A program made the translations under genes and the position numbers. Positions 18,815 to 29,069 of a stretch of 64,000 bases of DNA are shown here, piece by piece (position 1 is the first letter of the stretch; every line of letters begins with the position of its first letter). Location: the NCBI GenBank assembly GCA_937916515.1, contig CALFSX010000278.1:1-64000 (forward strand), read 5' to 3'. The stretch comes from an uncultured Planctomycetaceae bacterium. Its GTDB lineage: Bacteria > Planctomycetota > Planctomycetia > Planctomycetales > Planctomycetaceae. A model generated the notes under the pieces. It had not been told where the DNA came from. It did not search any database and saw only the letters and a program-made list of their open reading frames with translations.

Positions 18815-18961
18815 GTAGGCCGGACCAAGCCAACCTTTGATCTGCCGGAGCAGCGTGTGCGGGCATAATTGTATCGAAGCATTCGACGACTCAGTCGTTT
18901 CACCGCAGGTTGGCGCCGTTCCGGCACGCGTCGCACGCGTCGCACGCTTGATCCGGCCTAC
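18815..18961. repeat. Family D palindromic element, 147 bp
   Basis: GTAGGCCGGACCAAGC at the left pairs with GCTTGATCCGGCCTAC at the right, one mismatch. An inner pair GCCAACCT / AGGTTGGC is perfect. The right arm also contains a 9-bp direct repeat (CACGCGTCG twice). It lies between the convergent genes metG and the vWA gene. The rest of 18684-19122 shows nothing else. Confidence 0.7.
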
Positions 18962-19122
18962 GTGCCTCGGGTTGAAAATCGACGCAGACACATGTCGCCA
19001 CTCCGTGGTTTAGTCGCATTTCCACATCTCGTTTTGTCAGCAGACTTTAACCCGCTAACAATACTTCACCGGCACCGACCACCAACGAAAGTCCCGGAAC
19101 TGGTTCTACAGAAACAGCCGCC

Positions 19123-21066
19123 TTACAGCTTTGGCAGTTTGATTGTGCTGCGGACGCCTTTCGGGTCCCACAGACGATCGCTGACCACAAAGCCGAAGCC
19201 TCGTGATTTTTCGTCACCTGCTCGGCGAGCCCATGGTGTGCCGGGGTGTTCTTTGATCACAACGTCCAGCAGGTCGAAGCATTTCTTTTCTTCGGCGGCA
19301 ACCATTGTGATGTATTCGTCGCGTTCAACGGTCAGCTGAAAGGCTTGTTTCAGGCGAGAAAACTGAGCTTCATCGGGCACGATGTTCGCATTTTTGTTGC
19401 GCCAGAAGTTCCATTCGTTGGCCATTGGGTTTTCCGGCTTGGGCATGTTGTTGGCATGAGCGTCCATTGTCAGCAGAAACTGGTACAGCCGCAGTCGGAA
19501 AATGTGCAATTGAGCATAGGCAAGGTCATAGCCAGCTCGCCAGCGTTGAGATGATTCCTGAGCTCGCAGTGGTTCAACACTGTCCAGCAGTGCGATGCCT
19601 TCGTTGACCAACAACATGGCCTTGGCTGCTTTTTGGACCTGCTTTAACGCTTCCTGCTGAAATGGTCCTGGTAACAGAGGGTAGTGTTCGTCACGAATGT
19701 TGAGTTCCGGGTCGTGAGTTTGAAACAACACTTTGTTGGACGATGGATTCAGTCGAGCAATCACGTTCCATAAAGCTGTGCGGAAGGGGCTCATTGCACG
19801 TTGTTCGGCGTATTCTCGGCGAGCCAACAGCAGCGGCGTGTATTCTCGCAAAGCCAGAAAATCGTATTTGCGTTTATCGTTGGCACCTTCACCGACCAGA
19901 GTTTGTTCTTCGCCCGGCAATACAAAAAAGATGCCTCCCGTTTCTTTGGCCATTCGCACCTGTTCGTACGGACCGAAGCCGGCAGATTGAGCGTCGTAGC
20001 GAGCTTCCAGGCCGTCCCATTGCAGGCATTCAGGAAACGCTGTTTCCGGACCACGGCGAATCTGCAACCAGAAGTCTTCTTTGATGTCCTTGGCTTTGTC
20101 TTCGTACGTCCAACGTTGGCGAGCATACGGATAGCCGAACATGCTTTCGCGGCCCATCACATAAATGGGAGCCTTCGCGGTCTTTGCGGCCAGGATGGCT
20201 TCTTCCACAGAATCGCCGTCGTCGCCGGATTCGTCAGACACGACAATCACGGCCAGCTTGCGTTTGCCTTGAATGGCCATTCGAGTGTATTTGCGAATGA
20301 TTGCGGCAACCGAACCGCTCATGTTTTCTTCGCCTGACGGATCTTCCTGAACCTTGTCGATGGCAGCCATCACAAGTTCCGGATCAGACGTGGGGCGTGG
20401 CGTGTGTTCGTGAATATCTTTGCCGTAGCTGGCTACCACGGTCAGCAGCAATTCACTGCCACCTCGGCGAAGGTCTTTGTCCTGAGACGCGGCGATGCCC
20501 AGTTCTTCGTAGACTCGCAAATAGTTTTGACGAATCTCTTTGCGGTCGTCGACCAGACTTCCGGATTCGTCAAACAGCCAGACGACAGTCACTTTTTGCT
20601 GACGCATCATGCGGATAATTTCCTGAGAAATAATCCCCATGGCAGCTCCATAGCCTTCGACCATGGCACCCACTTCGCCGGTGATTTCGCCTTCGCCCAG
20701 TTCGGCGGCCATCACCTCGTCGCTCATCTGCATGGCTTCCACGCGAGGAGCGTCGACCGTGGCTTCGTTCATCACCTTGGCTTTTTGAACGTCAACAGGA
20801 GTTGATGCGGCCTGACTGGCGGCTCCCACCGCTGTTGACGGAGTTCCGCCGGCGATGACGTTCAGCGTTTCTGCGGGTTTGGTATCGAGCTCCAGCTTCT
20901 GCTCAATTTCTTCTTTAGGAAGGTCTTCGCTGAAGATGGATTCCAGAAGAATGTCCGGGCTGCCAGCATCGATGACCAAAGGAATCATCATCAGCACCAG
21001 CAACACAACGACGTGTACCAGCAATGAAACGACGATCGACGGAGCGTTCTTAAGGAAATCCTGCAT
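19123..21066 (-). CDS. Membrane-anchored von Willebrand factor A domain protein
   Basis: 647 aa. An N-terminal membrane segment (SIVVSLLVHVVVLLVLMMIPL, residues 10-30) is of the TonB/TolA-like anchor type seen in planctomycete vWA proteins. An acidic linker follows, with EEIEQKLELDTKP. The vWA domain starts near residue 155 with an intact MIDAS motif (VTVVWLFDESGSLVDDR) and AVIVVSDESGDDGDS. The rest, to the C-terminus, has no recognised domain and is helical. The MIDAS suggests metal-dependent protein binding outside the membrane. The gene is isolated; the 670-bp upstream region probably holds its promoter. Confidence 0.9.
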   Translation of the reverse strand: MQDFLKNAPSIVVSLLVHVVVLLVLMMIPLVIDAGSPDILLESIFSEDLPKEEIEQKLELDTKPAETLNVIAGGTPSTAVGAASQAASTPVDVQKAKVMNEATVDAPRVEAMQMSDEVMAAELGEGEITGEVGAMVEGYGAAMGIISQEIIRMMRQQKVTVVWLFDESGSLVDDRKEIRQNYLRVYEELGIAASQDKDLRRGGSELLLTVVASYGKDIHEHTPRPTSDPELVMAAIDKVQEDPSGEENMSGSVAAIIRKYTRMAIQGKRKLAVIVVSDESGDDGDSVEEAILAAKTAKAPIYVMGRESMFGYPYARQRWTYEDKAKDIKEDFWLQIRRGPETAFPECLQWDGLEARYDAQSAGFGPYEQVRMAKETGGIFFVLPGEEQTLVGEGANDKRKYDFLALREYTPLLLARREYAEQRAMSPFRTALWNVIARLNPSSNKVLFQTHDPELNIRDEHYPLLPGPFQQEALKQVQKAAKAMLLVNEGIALLDSVEPLRAQESSQRWRAGYDLAYAQLHIFRLRLYQFLLTMDAHANNMPKPENPMANEWNFWRNKNANIVPDEAQFSRLKQAFQLTVERDEYITMVAAEEKKCFDLLDVVIKEHPGTPWARRAGDEKSRGFGFVVSDRLWDPKGVRSTIKLPKL

Positions 21067-21736
21067 CGTGTTGCCTCAAGCAAAACAGATGTACACCAAT
21101 GCGCGAATTGGGAGATTCCCGTTCGCCTAATAATAATATGACGTGGAATAGTGCAAAAAGCTACGATTCATCGCAAATCCACCATCAAACGATGATTGTG
21201 CATTCCACGTGCCTTTGCGACGCTTCCGCACGAAAAACGGAAACAATTTCGCTTTGATTCAGCATACTTCCTGAATCAACAGCAGCGCAGATTCGTTGCC
21301 GAATTGAAACACGGGCGCTCGCCAACGCAGTGAAATTGCCAATTATTGCTACTTTTTACGCGCTGGCAGCGAAATTATGTTCGTCTGCATTTGCCGAATT
21401 CAACTGCACCTCTGGCATTTAACGGTCTCAGCGGGCGAAGCCGACATGTGGCGAGGATTGATGAAATGCTTAATCTGGGAGCTTGGCGTGATTTTCCTTT
21501 TGATGTAAGCGGTTCTGGCTTTTGAGGGCCGGCCAACACGGTTCTGTTTGCGTCTTTTTCCGGTCACAAGTCGTTGAAATTCACTGTGAACAGGTTGCCG
21601 TGATTTCACGATGCCCAGCTGCACTACCGCCGAAACTGCACGATTACGGGCGTTGCCATTGCGATAACTGGTGCGGTGAAATAACTTTCGGGCATTCGCA
21701 ACCCTTCAAAACGCCAGCTATTGGTTAGTTTCAGGC
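21067..21736. other. Spacer between divergent vWA gene and murC
   Basis: 670 bases with no convincing gene. The 74-aa minus frame at 21400-21624 is basic and lacks family features. No repeat of families A-D was seen. Both promoters must be here. Confidence 0.4.
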
Positions 21737-23257
21737 ATGATGCCCCCAGCAAGCTCATCACGGATGACTCACGCAGACCTGCTTTCGAAGCGGTCGCGGT
21801 GTCTGCTGCTGGGAGCGAAAGGGGCTGGCATGACGGCTCTGGCAGACATTCTGATCGATGCTGGCCACAGCGTTGTCGGCATGGATAACAGCGTAACGCC
21901 GGAACAAGCCGCTTCGTTTTCGTCTGCTGCTTTTCGTTGCAACACGCCCGACGAACCTCAGCAGAAGTTGCAAGTCTTGCCTTGGAATTCCGGCTTAATT
22001 GATGCAACTCGCTTCGATCTGTGTGTTGCCAGCCCAGCGATTCCTCGCAGCGATGCGGTTCCTGCAAAGCTGCTTGCAGCCGGCGTTTCTGTAATTTCTC
22101 TGCACGAATGTCTGGCCGCCGTGTTTGCTGACACGCAGCAGATTTGTGTCGCGGGAACTCACGGAAAAAGCACGACGACCGCGATGCTGTCGTGGATTCT
22201 GGATCACAATCTGTATCGACCGGGTTTCTTTGTGGGAGCCGAACAGCCGAACTTCGGCTGTTCGGGACGCTTCACCGAAAGCCGTTGGGCGGTGATTGAA
22301 AGCTGCGAATTTCTGCAGTCGTTTCGCCATCTGCAGCCGCAGATTGTTGTGCTGACGGGTATTGAACGTGACCACTTCGACTGCTTTCCCGAACAACAAT
22401 CGGAAGACGCCGCCTTCCAGCAATTCGTTCAACAATTGCCGTCAAACGGTAAGCTGGTTTTGCGAAACGATTGCGTTCGCAGTCGGCAGGCCGCCGCCAG
22501 CGTAAACGCGGCGACGATGACGTTTGGCGTGGCTGATGCAGAACGACAAGCGTCTGGCGTTAGCCAGAAAGCCGACGTGCTGGCAACTCAGGTCAAAACT
22601 TCGGGCACAACGTCAACGTTTCGCTGTACTTTTGCGGAAGAAGCTGCCACCGTTCGATTGAACGTGCCGGGCCGTCACAACGTTCAAAATGCGGTCGCTG
22701 CAATTGCGGCGGCCATAAGTGCGGGCGTTTCACTGCGTGACAGCTGTTTTGCGCTCGCTTCGTTTTCAGGAATTCGGCGCCGTTTTGAAAATCGAGGCCA
22801 ATACAACGGCATCACGTTGATTGACGACTATGCTCACCACCCAACCGCTATTCAAGAAACCATCACAACGGCTCGCCAGGCCTTTCCCGGGCGGCGAATT
22901 CTGGTGGCGTTTGAACCTCATCAACTGATTCGCACACAATCTTTGTTTCCGCAGTTTGTACAATCCTTAAGTGCCGCCGATGAAGTTTTGCTGCTTCCCG
23001 TGTTTCCCGCGCGAGAAACGGCAACTCACCTGGAGTGCTGTCGAGCCAGCGGACGGCTTGTAAAAGCACTAAACCAGGCGAATGCACAAAACCAAGGCGG
23101 AGTTAAAGCTTTCCTGTTTGCCAATCTTGACCAGATTGTTTCCAGAGTAGACCATTCCGGCAGACCATCAGACATTTTTCTTACGATGGGAGCCGGCAGG
23201 ACCAATATCATCCATGACCAATTCAATAGACGACTTCAACGAAATTTTGTCGCGTGA
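21737..23257 (+). CDS. murC: UDP-N-acetylmuramate--L-alanine ligase
   Basis: MurC adds L-Ala to UDP-MurNAc in peptidoglycan precursor synthesis. The N-terminal Rossmann part has LLLGAKGAGMTALADILIDAG; the ATP P-loop is GTHGKSTTTAML (Ser where many have Thr); a Mur ligase central region follows, with VLTGIERDHFDCF; the C-terminal domain has GIRRRFENRG and LIDDYAHHPTAIQETI. 506 aa is within the usual range. The region that in most MurC reads EADESD is here IESCEFLQSF, a notable divergence. The 3' end overlaps murB by 44 bp, so the two are translated from one mRNA. The start could instead be the ATG of MTHADLL. Confidence 0.92.
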   Translation: MMPPASSSRMTHADLLSKRSRCLLLGAKGAGMTALADILIDAGHSVVGMDNSVTPEQAASFSSAAFRCNTPDEPQQKLQVLPWNSGLIDATRFDLCVASPAIPRSDAVPAKLLAAGVSVISLHECLAAVFADTQQICVAGTHGKSTTTAMLSWILDHNLYRPGFFVGAEQPNFGCSGRFTESRWAVIESCEFLQSFRHLQPQIVVLTGIERDHFDCFPEQQSEDAAFQQFVQQLPSNGKLVLRNDCVRSRQAAASVNAATMTFGVADAERQASGVSQKADVLATQVKTSGTTSTFRCTFAEEAATVRLNVPGRHNVQNAVAAIAAAISAGVSLRDSCFALASFSGIRRRFENRGQYNGITLIDDYAHHPTAIQETITTARQAFPGRRILVAFEPHQLIRTQSLFPQFVQSLSAADEVLLLPVFPARETATHLECCRASGRLVKALNQANAQNQGGVKAFLFANLDQIVSRVDHSGRPSDIFLTMGAGRTNIIHDQFNRRLQRNFVA

Positions 23258-24095
23258 CGAATCGCTGGCATCTCATACCTGGCTGAAAATCGGCGGCGGC
23301 GCAGAGCGTTTTTATACTCCGACTTCACGCGAACAGCTTATCTCACTGATTCAATGCTGCATTTCCAGCAGCATTCCGGTACGAATTCTGGGTGGCGGTT
23401 CCAACCTTTTGGTTGACGATAGCGGAGTTTCCGGTGCCGTCATTCGGGTGCGTGAACCTTTGCTTGGAAGTATCAACATCACCGACAACATGGTTACCGC
23501 AGAGGGCGGTGCGCTGTTGTCTCACGTGGTGGCCGAATCTGTGCGAGCTGACCTGTCAGGGCTGGAAAACCTGGTCGGCATTCCCGGAACCATTGGTGGT
23601 GCCGTTATCGGCAATGCTGGTGGAAGACACGGCGATATTGGCGAATTTGTTCGCAAAGTTGAAGTGGTCACTCACACAGGCGAAGTTGTCGAACGCAGCG
23701 GCGATGAGCTGACGTTTGCCTATCGTTCCAGCAGTATTACGGACCTGCTGATTCTGTCGGTGACCTTTGAACTTCGATCTGGAGAATCCGAAGGCCTGCC
23801 AGAACGCATGAAGAAGATCTGGATCATGAAACGTGCCACCCAACCATTGGCCGATCAGTCTGCCGGATGCATCTTCCGCAACCCGCGAGGCTTAAGCGCA
23901 GGAGCACTCATCGAACAATGCGGCTTGAAAGACCTTGCAGTCGGAAAAGCTCGCATCAGCGATCGACACGCCAACTTTGTCGTCACCGAAGCGGGAGCCA
24001 GCAGCAGCGAAGTTGATTCGCTGGTGGAAAAAGTACAGGCCGCTGTTTCAGAAAAATTCGGCGTCGATCTGGAACTGGAAATCTGCAAATGGTAG
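23214..24095 (+). CDS. murB: UDP-N-acetylenolpyruvoylglucosamine reductase
   Basis: This FAD/NADPH enzyme produces UDP-MurNAc, the substrate of MurC. The FAD-binding part shows HTWLKIGGGAERFYTP, then ILGGGSNLLVDDSG and LENLVGIPGTIGGAVIGNAG. The C-terminal part has RATQPLADQSAGCIFRNPRG (catalytic Ser/Cys region) and ISDRHANFVV. 293 aa fits a type II MurB. The ATG overlaps the end of murC by 44 bp. The murC-murB order matches dcw-type gene order, but no other dcw gene is present in the window. Confidence 0.95.
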   Translation: MTNSIDDFNEILSRDESLASHTWLKIGGGAERFYTPTSREQLISLIQCCISSSIPVRILGGGSNLLVDDSGVSGAVIRVREPLLGSINITDNMVTAEGGALLSHVVAESVRADLSGLENLVGIPGTIGGAVIGNAGGRHGDIGEFVRKVEVVTHTGEVVERSGDELTFAYRSSSITDLLILSVTFELRSGESEGLPERMKKIWIMKRATQPLADQSAGCIFRNPRGLSAGALIEQCGLKDLAVGKARISDRHANFVVTEAGASSSEVDSLVEKVQAAVSEKFGVDLELEICKW

Positions 24096-24190
24096 TTCCC
24101 AGGTCCAGATCATCCGTCAGTGGACGCTGAAATTGCGGGCACAGGCAACAAGATGGCTGGATAGCCCAGGTTTCCAGCCCACCCCTGTCA

Positions 24191-24249
24191 TTCCCGCGCT
24201 GGCGGGAACCCAGCTCATCCTCGTCATTCCCGCATTCGCGGGAATGACG
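24191..24249. repeat. Tandem ATTCCCGC...GCGGGAAT palindromes
   Basis: TTCCCGC-GCTG-GCGGGAA (24191-24208) is followed by a perfect 12-bp stem CGTCATTCCCGC-ATTC-GCGGGAATGACG (24222-24249). The sequence resembles the ATTCCC...GGGAAT repeats widespread in proteobacteria (for example neisserial dRS3). It sits between convergent genes murB and the oxidoreductase, so it could act as a bidirectional terminator. A run of nine C follows at about 24278-24286. Confidence 0.75.
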
Positions 24250-24342
24250 CGTTGGTGGTTGATACGATGGAGGGCCGCCCCCCCCCGTCGGTGCGGCAGT
24301 TTTCACGGGTGGATGGCCCGCGCGTTTGGGGTCGAATCTGTG

Positions 24343-25899
24343 CTACGAGCCTACGTTCAGTTGACGTAATGCATTAAGCAACTTCCTGGTGAACGGTGTG
24401 AGCTTGGTTCTGCTGTATTGGTCGCCCAGTTTGCGGATGGCTTCGGCTTGAGTTGGGTACGGGTGAATCGTCTGTCCGATGGCGGCGAGTCCGATGTTGT
24501 TTTTCATGGCGACGGTCAGTTCGGAAATCAGGTCGCCTGCGTTCTCCGCAACGATGGTGGCACCGATGATTTTGTCTGTGCCTTTCTTCGTGATGACCTT
24601 CACAAAGCCATCTGTCTGACCTTCCAGAATTGCTCGATCAACGTCGGCAAAGTGTTGAATGTAAGTGTCATATTCCGTGCCGGCAGCCTGTGCTTCGTGG
24701 TCGTACAGTCCAACATGAGCAACTTCCGGCGATGTGTAAGTGGCCCATGGAATGATCAAGTCGCTCGTTCTTTTCTTCCCAAACGGACCCAACGCAAACA
24801 GCGAGTTTTGAATAACGATGCGGGCCTGAAAATCAGCAGCATGAGTAAACTTATACTTTGAACAGATGTCTCCAGCAGCGTAGATTCCGGGGTTGGTCGT
24901 CTGCAGATAATCGTTCACTTCAACACCATCACAGTTGAACGCGACGTTGACAGCTTCCAGGTTCAAACCGTCCACGTTGGGAGCTCGACCGACCGCGACC
25001 AGCAACTGATCGACCACTGTTTCGGTGTATTCGCCGTTCTGTTTTACTCGGACAGCAATGCGTCCATCGTTGTGAGCTGCAACGCTCATGTCCTGGCTGT
25101 TCAGCATCAACCGTACGCCGTCGCGTTCGAACTGTCGCTGAACGATTGCGGCGGCTTCTTTGTCTTCTTTCGAAAGTATGCGATCCGAGCGTTCGAACAG
25201 AAACACTTCGCTGCCCAGGCGAGCAAAAGTTTGAGCCATCTCACAACCGATCGGCCCGCTGCCGACGATTCCGAATCGCTGCGGCAGTTCGGTAAGTGAA
25301 AACAGATTTTCGTTGGTCAAATAATGAATGCCTTCCAACCCCGGAATTGGCGGAGCAGATGCTCGTGCACCTGCTGCAATAACCGCCTTTCTGAAGTTCA
25401 AGGTGCTTAGCGAACCATCTTTTCGAGTAACGTGAATTGTGTTGCCGTCAACGAACGATCCCTGACCAAAGTAGACGTCAATTCCCATGTCGGCAAATCG
25501 CTGGGCTGAATCGTTGGGGCTGATTTCCGCACGCAGCCGTCGCATCCGTTCCATCACTTTCGGAAAGTCCGCCGTAACGTTGCCGTCGACGCCAATATCA
25601 AAGTTGCCCGCATCACGGACAGTGGCGGCAACACGAGCGGCCTGGATGATCGCCTTGGATGGCACGCAGCCAATATTCAGGCAATCGCCTCCCATTAGTT
25701 CGCGTTCAATCAACGCCACTCGAGCACCCAAACCCGCGGCTCCTGCAGCAGTCACCAACCCCGCAGTGCCCGCTCCAATCACGACAAGGTGATACGGCTT
25801 TGAAGCAGTGGGGTTTTGCCAGCGAGGTGGATGCACGTTCTCCGCCAACGTCTGATTGTGAGCGTCCAACGGAGATAATTGAATGAGTTCTGGTTCCAT
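24343..25899 (-). CDS. FAD-dependent pyridine nucleotide-disulfide oxidoreductase, mercuric reductase-like
   Basis: The FAD site (LVVIGAGTAGLVTAAGAAGL) and redox-active disulfide GGDCLNIGCVPSKA are intact, with an NAD(P) site (FGIVGSGPIGCEMAQTFARL) and the C-terminal dimerisation domain (TIHPYPTQAEAIRKLGDQY, His catalytic). It lacks the N-terminal HMA domain and the C-terminal vicinal cysteines of true MerA, so mercury reduction is unlikely. It resembles the generic mercuric reductase-like group often found in planctomycetes. The track start is 25911; the ATG at 25899 (MEPELIQLSPLDAH) is as likely. About 518 aa. A family A repeat abuts the 5' end, so the promoter must be in or beyond that repeat. 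Confidence 0.9.
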   Translation of the reverse strand: MEPELIQLSPLDAHNQTLAENVHPPRWQNPTASKPYHLVVIGAGTAGLVTAAGAAGLGARVALIERELMGGDCLNIGCVPSKAIIQAARVAATVRDAGNFDIGVDGNVTADFPKVMERMRRLRAEISPNDSAQRFADMGIDVYFGQGSFVDGNTIHVTRKDGSLSTLNFRKAVIAAGARASAPPIPGLEGIHYLTNENLFSLTELPQRFGIVGSGPIGCEMAQTFARLGSEVFLFERSDRILSKEDKEAAAIVQRQFERDGVRLMLNSQDMSVAAHNDGRIAVRVKQNGEYTETVVDQLLVAVGRAPNVDGLNLEAVNVAFNCDGVEVNDYLQTTNPGIYAAGDICSKYKFTHAADFQARIVIQNSLFALGPFGKKRTSDLIIPWATYTSPEVAHVGLYDHEAQAAGTEYDTYIQHFADVDRAILEGQTDGFVKVITKKGTDKIIGATIVAENAGDLISELTVAMKNNIGLAAIGQTIHPYPTQAEAIRKLGDQYSRTKLTPFTRKLLNALRQLNVGS

Positions 25900-25918
25900 G
25901 AATAAGATCAATCACGTT

Positions 25919-26150
25919 CTAACAAGGGCTTCGCCCTTGCCCCACCGGCGTGGCGGGCGGGAAGACGTGGAACGTCCGAATCGCCGAGCCGCTCCGTTGT
26001 CGCTACGAAACAAGATGCGGGCACCGGGCTCGCATCATTTTGAGTAAGTCTCCAGCGTGGCTTCGCCTCAGACCATTCGAGCTAACGCTCGGAAACGCCA
26101 CTACGTCGTTCAGAAAAATTGACTCGAACCGAACAAGTTCAGTTCGACAA
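25919..26150 (-). repeat. Family A dispersed repeat, copy 5 (full length)
   Basis: Minus-oriented: starts CTAACAAGGGCTTCGCCCTT and contains GCCGCTCCGTTGTCGCTACG, the block TCATTTTGAGTAAG and CAGACCATTCGAGC. It ends in AACAAGTTCAGTTCG. It begins within 8-20 bp of the oxidoreductase start codon. Confidence 0.9.
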
Positions 26151-26190
26151 GAAGTCTCTGACTTTACCGAAATTCATGTGCTGCTGTCTT

Positions 26191-26262
26191 AAACCACGAA
26201 TTGGACGAATGGCACGAATTTTCCAAAGCTGTCATTCGTCAAATTCGTGCCATTCGTGGTTG
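26191..26262. repeat. Palindrome of AACCACGAATGGCACGAATTT type
   Basis: The right arm AAATTCGTGCCATTCGTGGT is the complement of the left arm, except that the left arm carries a 9-bp insertion (TGGACGAAT) that partly duplicates its own sequence. It lies between family A copy 5 and the 3' end of trkA. Confidence 0.75.
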
Positions 26263-26328
26263 TTGCTCTGCACGGTCCCGTCCAGCACATAGAATTGGAT
26301 ACACTCAGAGAAGTCTAAAACGTCGGAC

Positions 26329-27663
26329 TCACGCGGTGAACAGTGTTTCAACGTGTTTTTGAGCATCCTTGTGGACAAGCAGCACTGCGGTGTCACCCGC
26401 TTGAAGGCAGTCGTCCGCATTGGGAACTCGAACATATCCGGAACGTTCAATCGCGGCGACCAGCGATTTTGGCAATGATAGTTCTCGCAAAGAACACTTC
26501 GTTGCGGGTGCGTCCTTCATGACTTCGATTTCCCAGACTTCCGCAGTGTTGCCACCGATTGGCGACCGTTCGCGAATCGGTCCTTTAGCGACCAGGCCGA
26601 CAATTTGCCGTGCCATCGCTTCTCGCGGGCTTACCGCAACGTCAATTCCCAGACGTTCTAAAACGTTGGCGTAGTCAGGGCTGCGAACAATCGTGAGCAG
26701 GCGTTTGCAGCCGAGTTCCTTGGCTTCGACTCCACACACGATATTTTCTTCATCGCGGCCTGTGCAGGCGACAAACACGTCTGCTTTTCCAACTCGAGCT
26801 TCTTCCAGATCCGCCTTGCTTTTCACGTCGGCGTGCAGAACCGTGCTGCGAGGTAAACGTTCTGCGATATAGTTGCAGCGTTCCAGATCGCTTTCCAGCA
26901 CGGTTACTCGACAGCGAGTGCATTCCAGCAGGCGAGCAAGGTTTAGCCCGATCTCGCCGCCACCGGCAATGACAACTCGCGTGCGTTCACTGGAACGATC
27001 TTCAAACTGCGACGCAATTTTTTCCAGTTCGCTGTGTGAGCCAATCAAAGTGACATAGTCGCCTCGTTCCACGTTATCGTCGCCGCCGGGGATGATGGAG
27101 CGACTGTCGCTGGAAATCAAACCAATGCGAACCGTGTTTGGCAGCTTTAGTTGCTTTAAGGGCACGCCGATCGCTTTTGCCTTACGTCCAACGTGAATTC
27201 CGTGAACTTCCACTCCTCCACGGACAAAGCTTTCCACGGCGATCGCGGATGTGCTGCGAATATGCTTGGCAAGTTCCAGAGCCGTCAGGTGTTCCAGGCT
27301 GATCAGACGATCGACGTTGAAGTGACGCTTGTAATCGAATGTACTGTTGTCTCGAAAAATCGGGCTGAACACGCGAGCAACGGCGCGAGCGGCCCCCATT
27401 TCGCGAGCAATGCTGGCGCTGATCATGTTCACTTCGTCGCGGCTGGTCACTGCCAGGCACAGGTCGGCCATTTGAATGCCTGCCTGAAACAGCTTGGCCA
27501 CGTCAAACGCAGAACCGCAAACCGTTTGCACGTCAAGCTGTTCTTCAACGCGTTTCAGCAGGTCTGCCTTTTCGTCGATGATGCAAACGTTCACTCCCTG
27601 GTTGCAAAGTAGTTCAGCAACAGTTCGGCCAACAGTTCCGGCACCCAACACAACAACGTTCAT
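26329..27663 (-). CDS. trkA: Trk potassium uptake system NAD-binding protein
   Basis: TrkA is the cytosolic regulatory subunit that gates the TrkH/TrkG potassium channel. Two tandem RCK modules are visible: a first Rossmann GAGTVGRTVAELLCNQG at the N-terminus with its TrkA-C domain near 140-225, and a second VIAGGGEIGLNLARLLECT near residue 232, followed by its TrkA-C domain. I start at the ATG at 27663 (MNVVVLGAG), preceded by AAGGG, rather than the track start at 27693. 444 aa is typical. No trkH lies in this window, so the partner is elsewhere. Confidence 0.93.
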   Translation of the reverse strand: MNVVVLGAGTVGRTVAELLCNQGVNVCIIDEKADLLKRVEEQLDVQTVCGSAFDVAKLFQAGIQMADLCLAVTSRDEVNMISASIAREMGAARAVARVFSPIFRDNSTFDYKRHFNVDRLISLEHLTALELAKHIRSTSAIAVESFVRGGVEVHGIHVGRKAKAIGVPLKQLKLPNTVRIGLISSDSRSIIPGGDDNVERGDYVTLIGSHSELEKIASQFEDRSSERTRVVIAGGGEIGLNLARLLECTRCRVTVLESDLERCNYIAERLPRSTVLHADVKSKADLEEARVGKADVFVACTGRDEENIVCGVEAKELGCKRLLTIVRSPDYANVLERLGIDVAVSPREAMARQIVGLVAKGPIRERSPIGGNTAEVWEIEVMKDAPATKCSLRELSLPKSLVAAIERSGYVRVPNADDCLQAGDTAVLLVHKDAQKHVETLFTA

Positions 27664-27798
27664 TTGATCGCCCTTGAACCAATTTTGAGCCAACGCTTCG
27701 AAACGCCGTGTTGTTGTTTGAAGAAAAACACGTTTGCAAAACCACCCCTGAATGCCGCCGACTGCTGTGAATCTGGATTGCGTGTCAGCACACAGGCA

Positions 27799-28878
<1,080 letters not shown>

Positions 28879-29015
28879 TTAAACGCAGCGACGTGGGTTG
28901 AGAAGCACGCAGGATTCAGAAGCAGGCGGTAGCATCCAGTTCCCAGCTTCAGCGTTCAATGATGAAAAAACGCGAGTGAGTGTCTGATCGAATTCTCTGG
29001 GGCCAAAAGCAGAAA

Positions 29016-29037
29016 GGGCCAGCTAAAAAGCTGGCCC
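29016..29037 (-). terminator. Rho-independent terminator of csrA
   Basis: GGGCCAGCT-TTTT-AGCTGGCCC (read on the minus strand) is a perfect 9-bp stem, followed by TTTCTGCTTTT. It starts 33 bases after the csrA stop. Confidence 0.85.
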
Positions 29038-29069
29038 GTCTGGCTATCGTATCGGGTGACTGAAACAGA

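Noticed and set aside
24343-25899. Calling the oxidoreductase a true mercuric reductase (merA)
   Set aside because: No N-terminal HMA domain, no C-terminal vicinal cysteines, and no merR/merT/merP neighbours.
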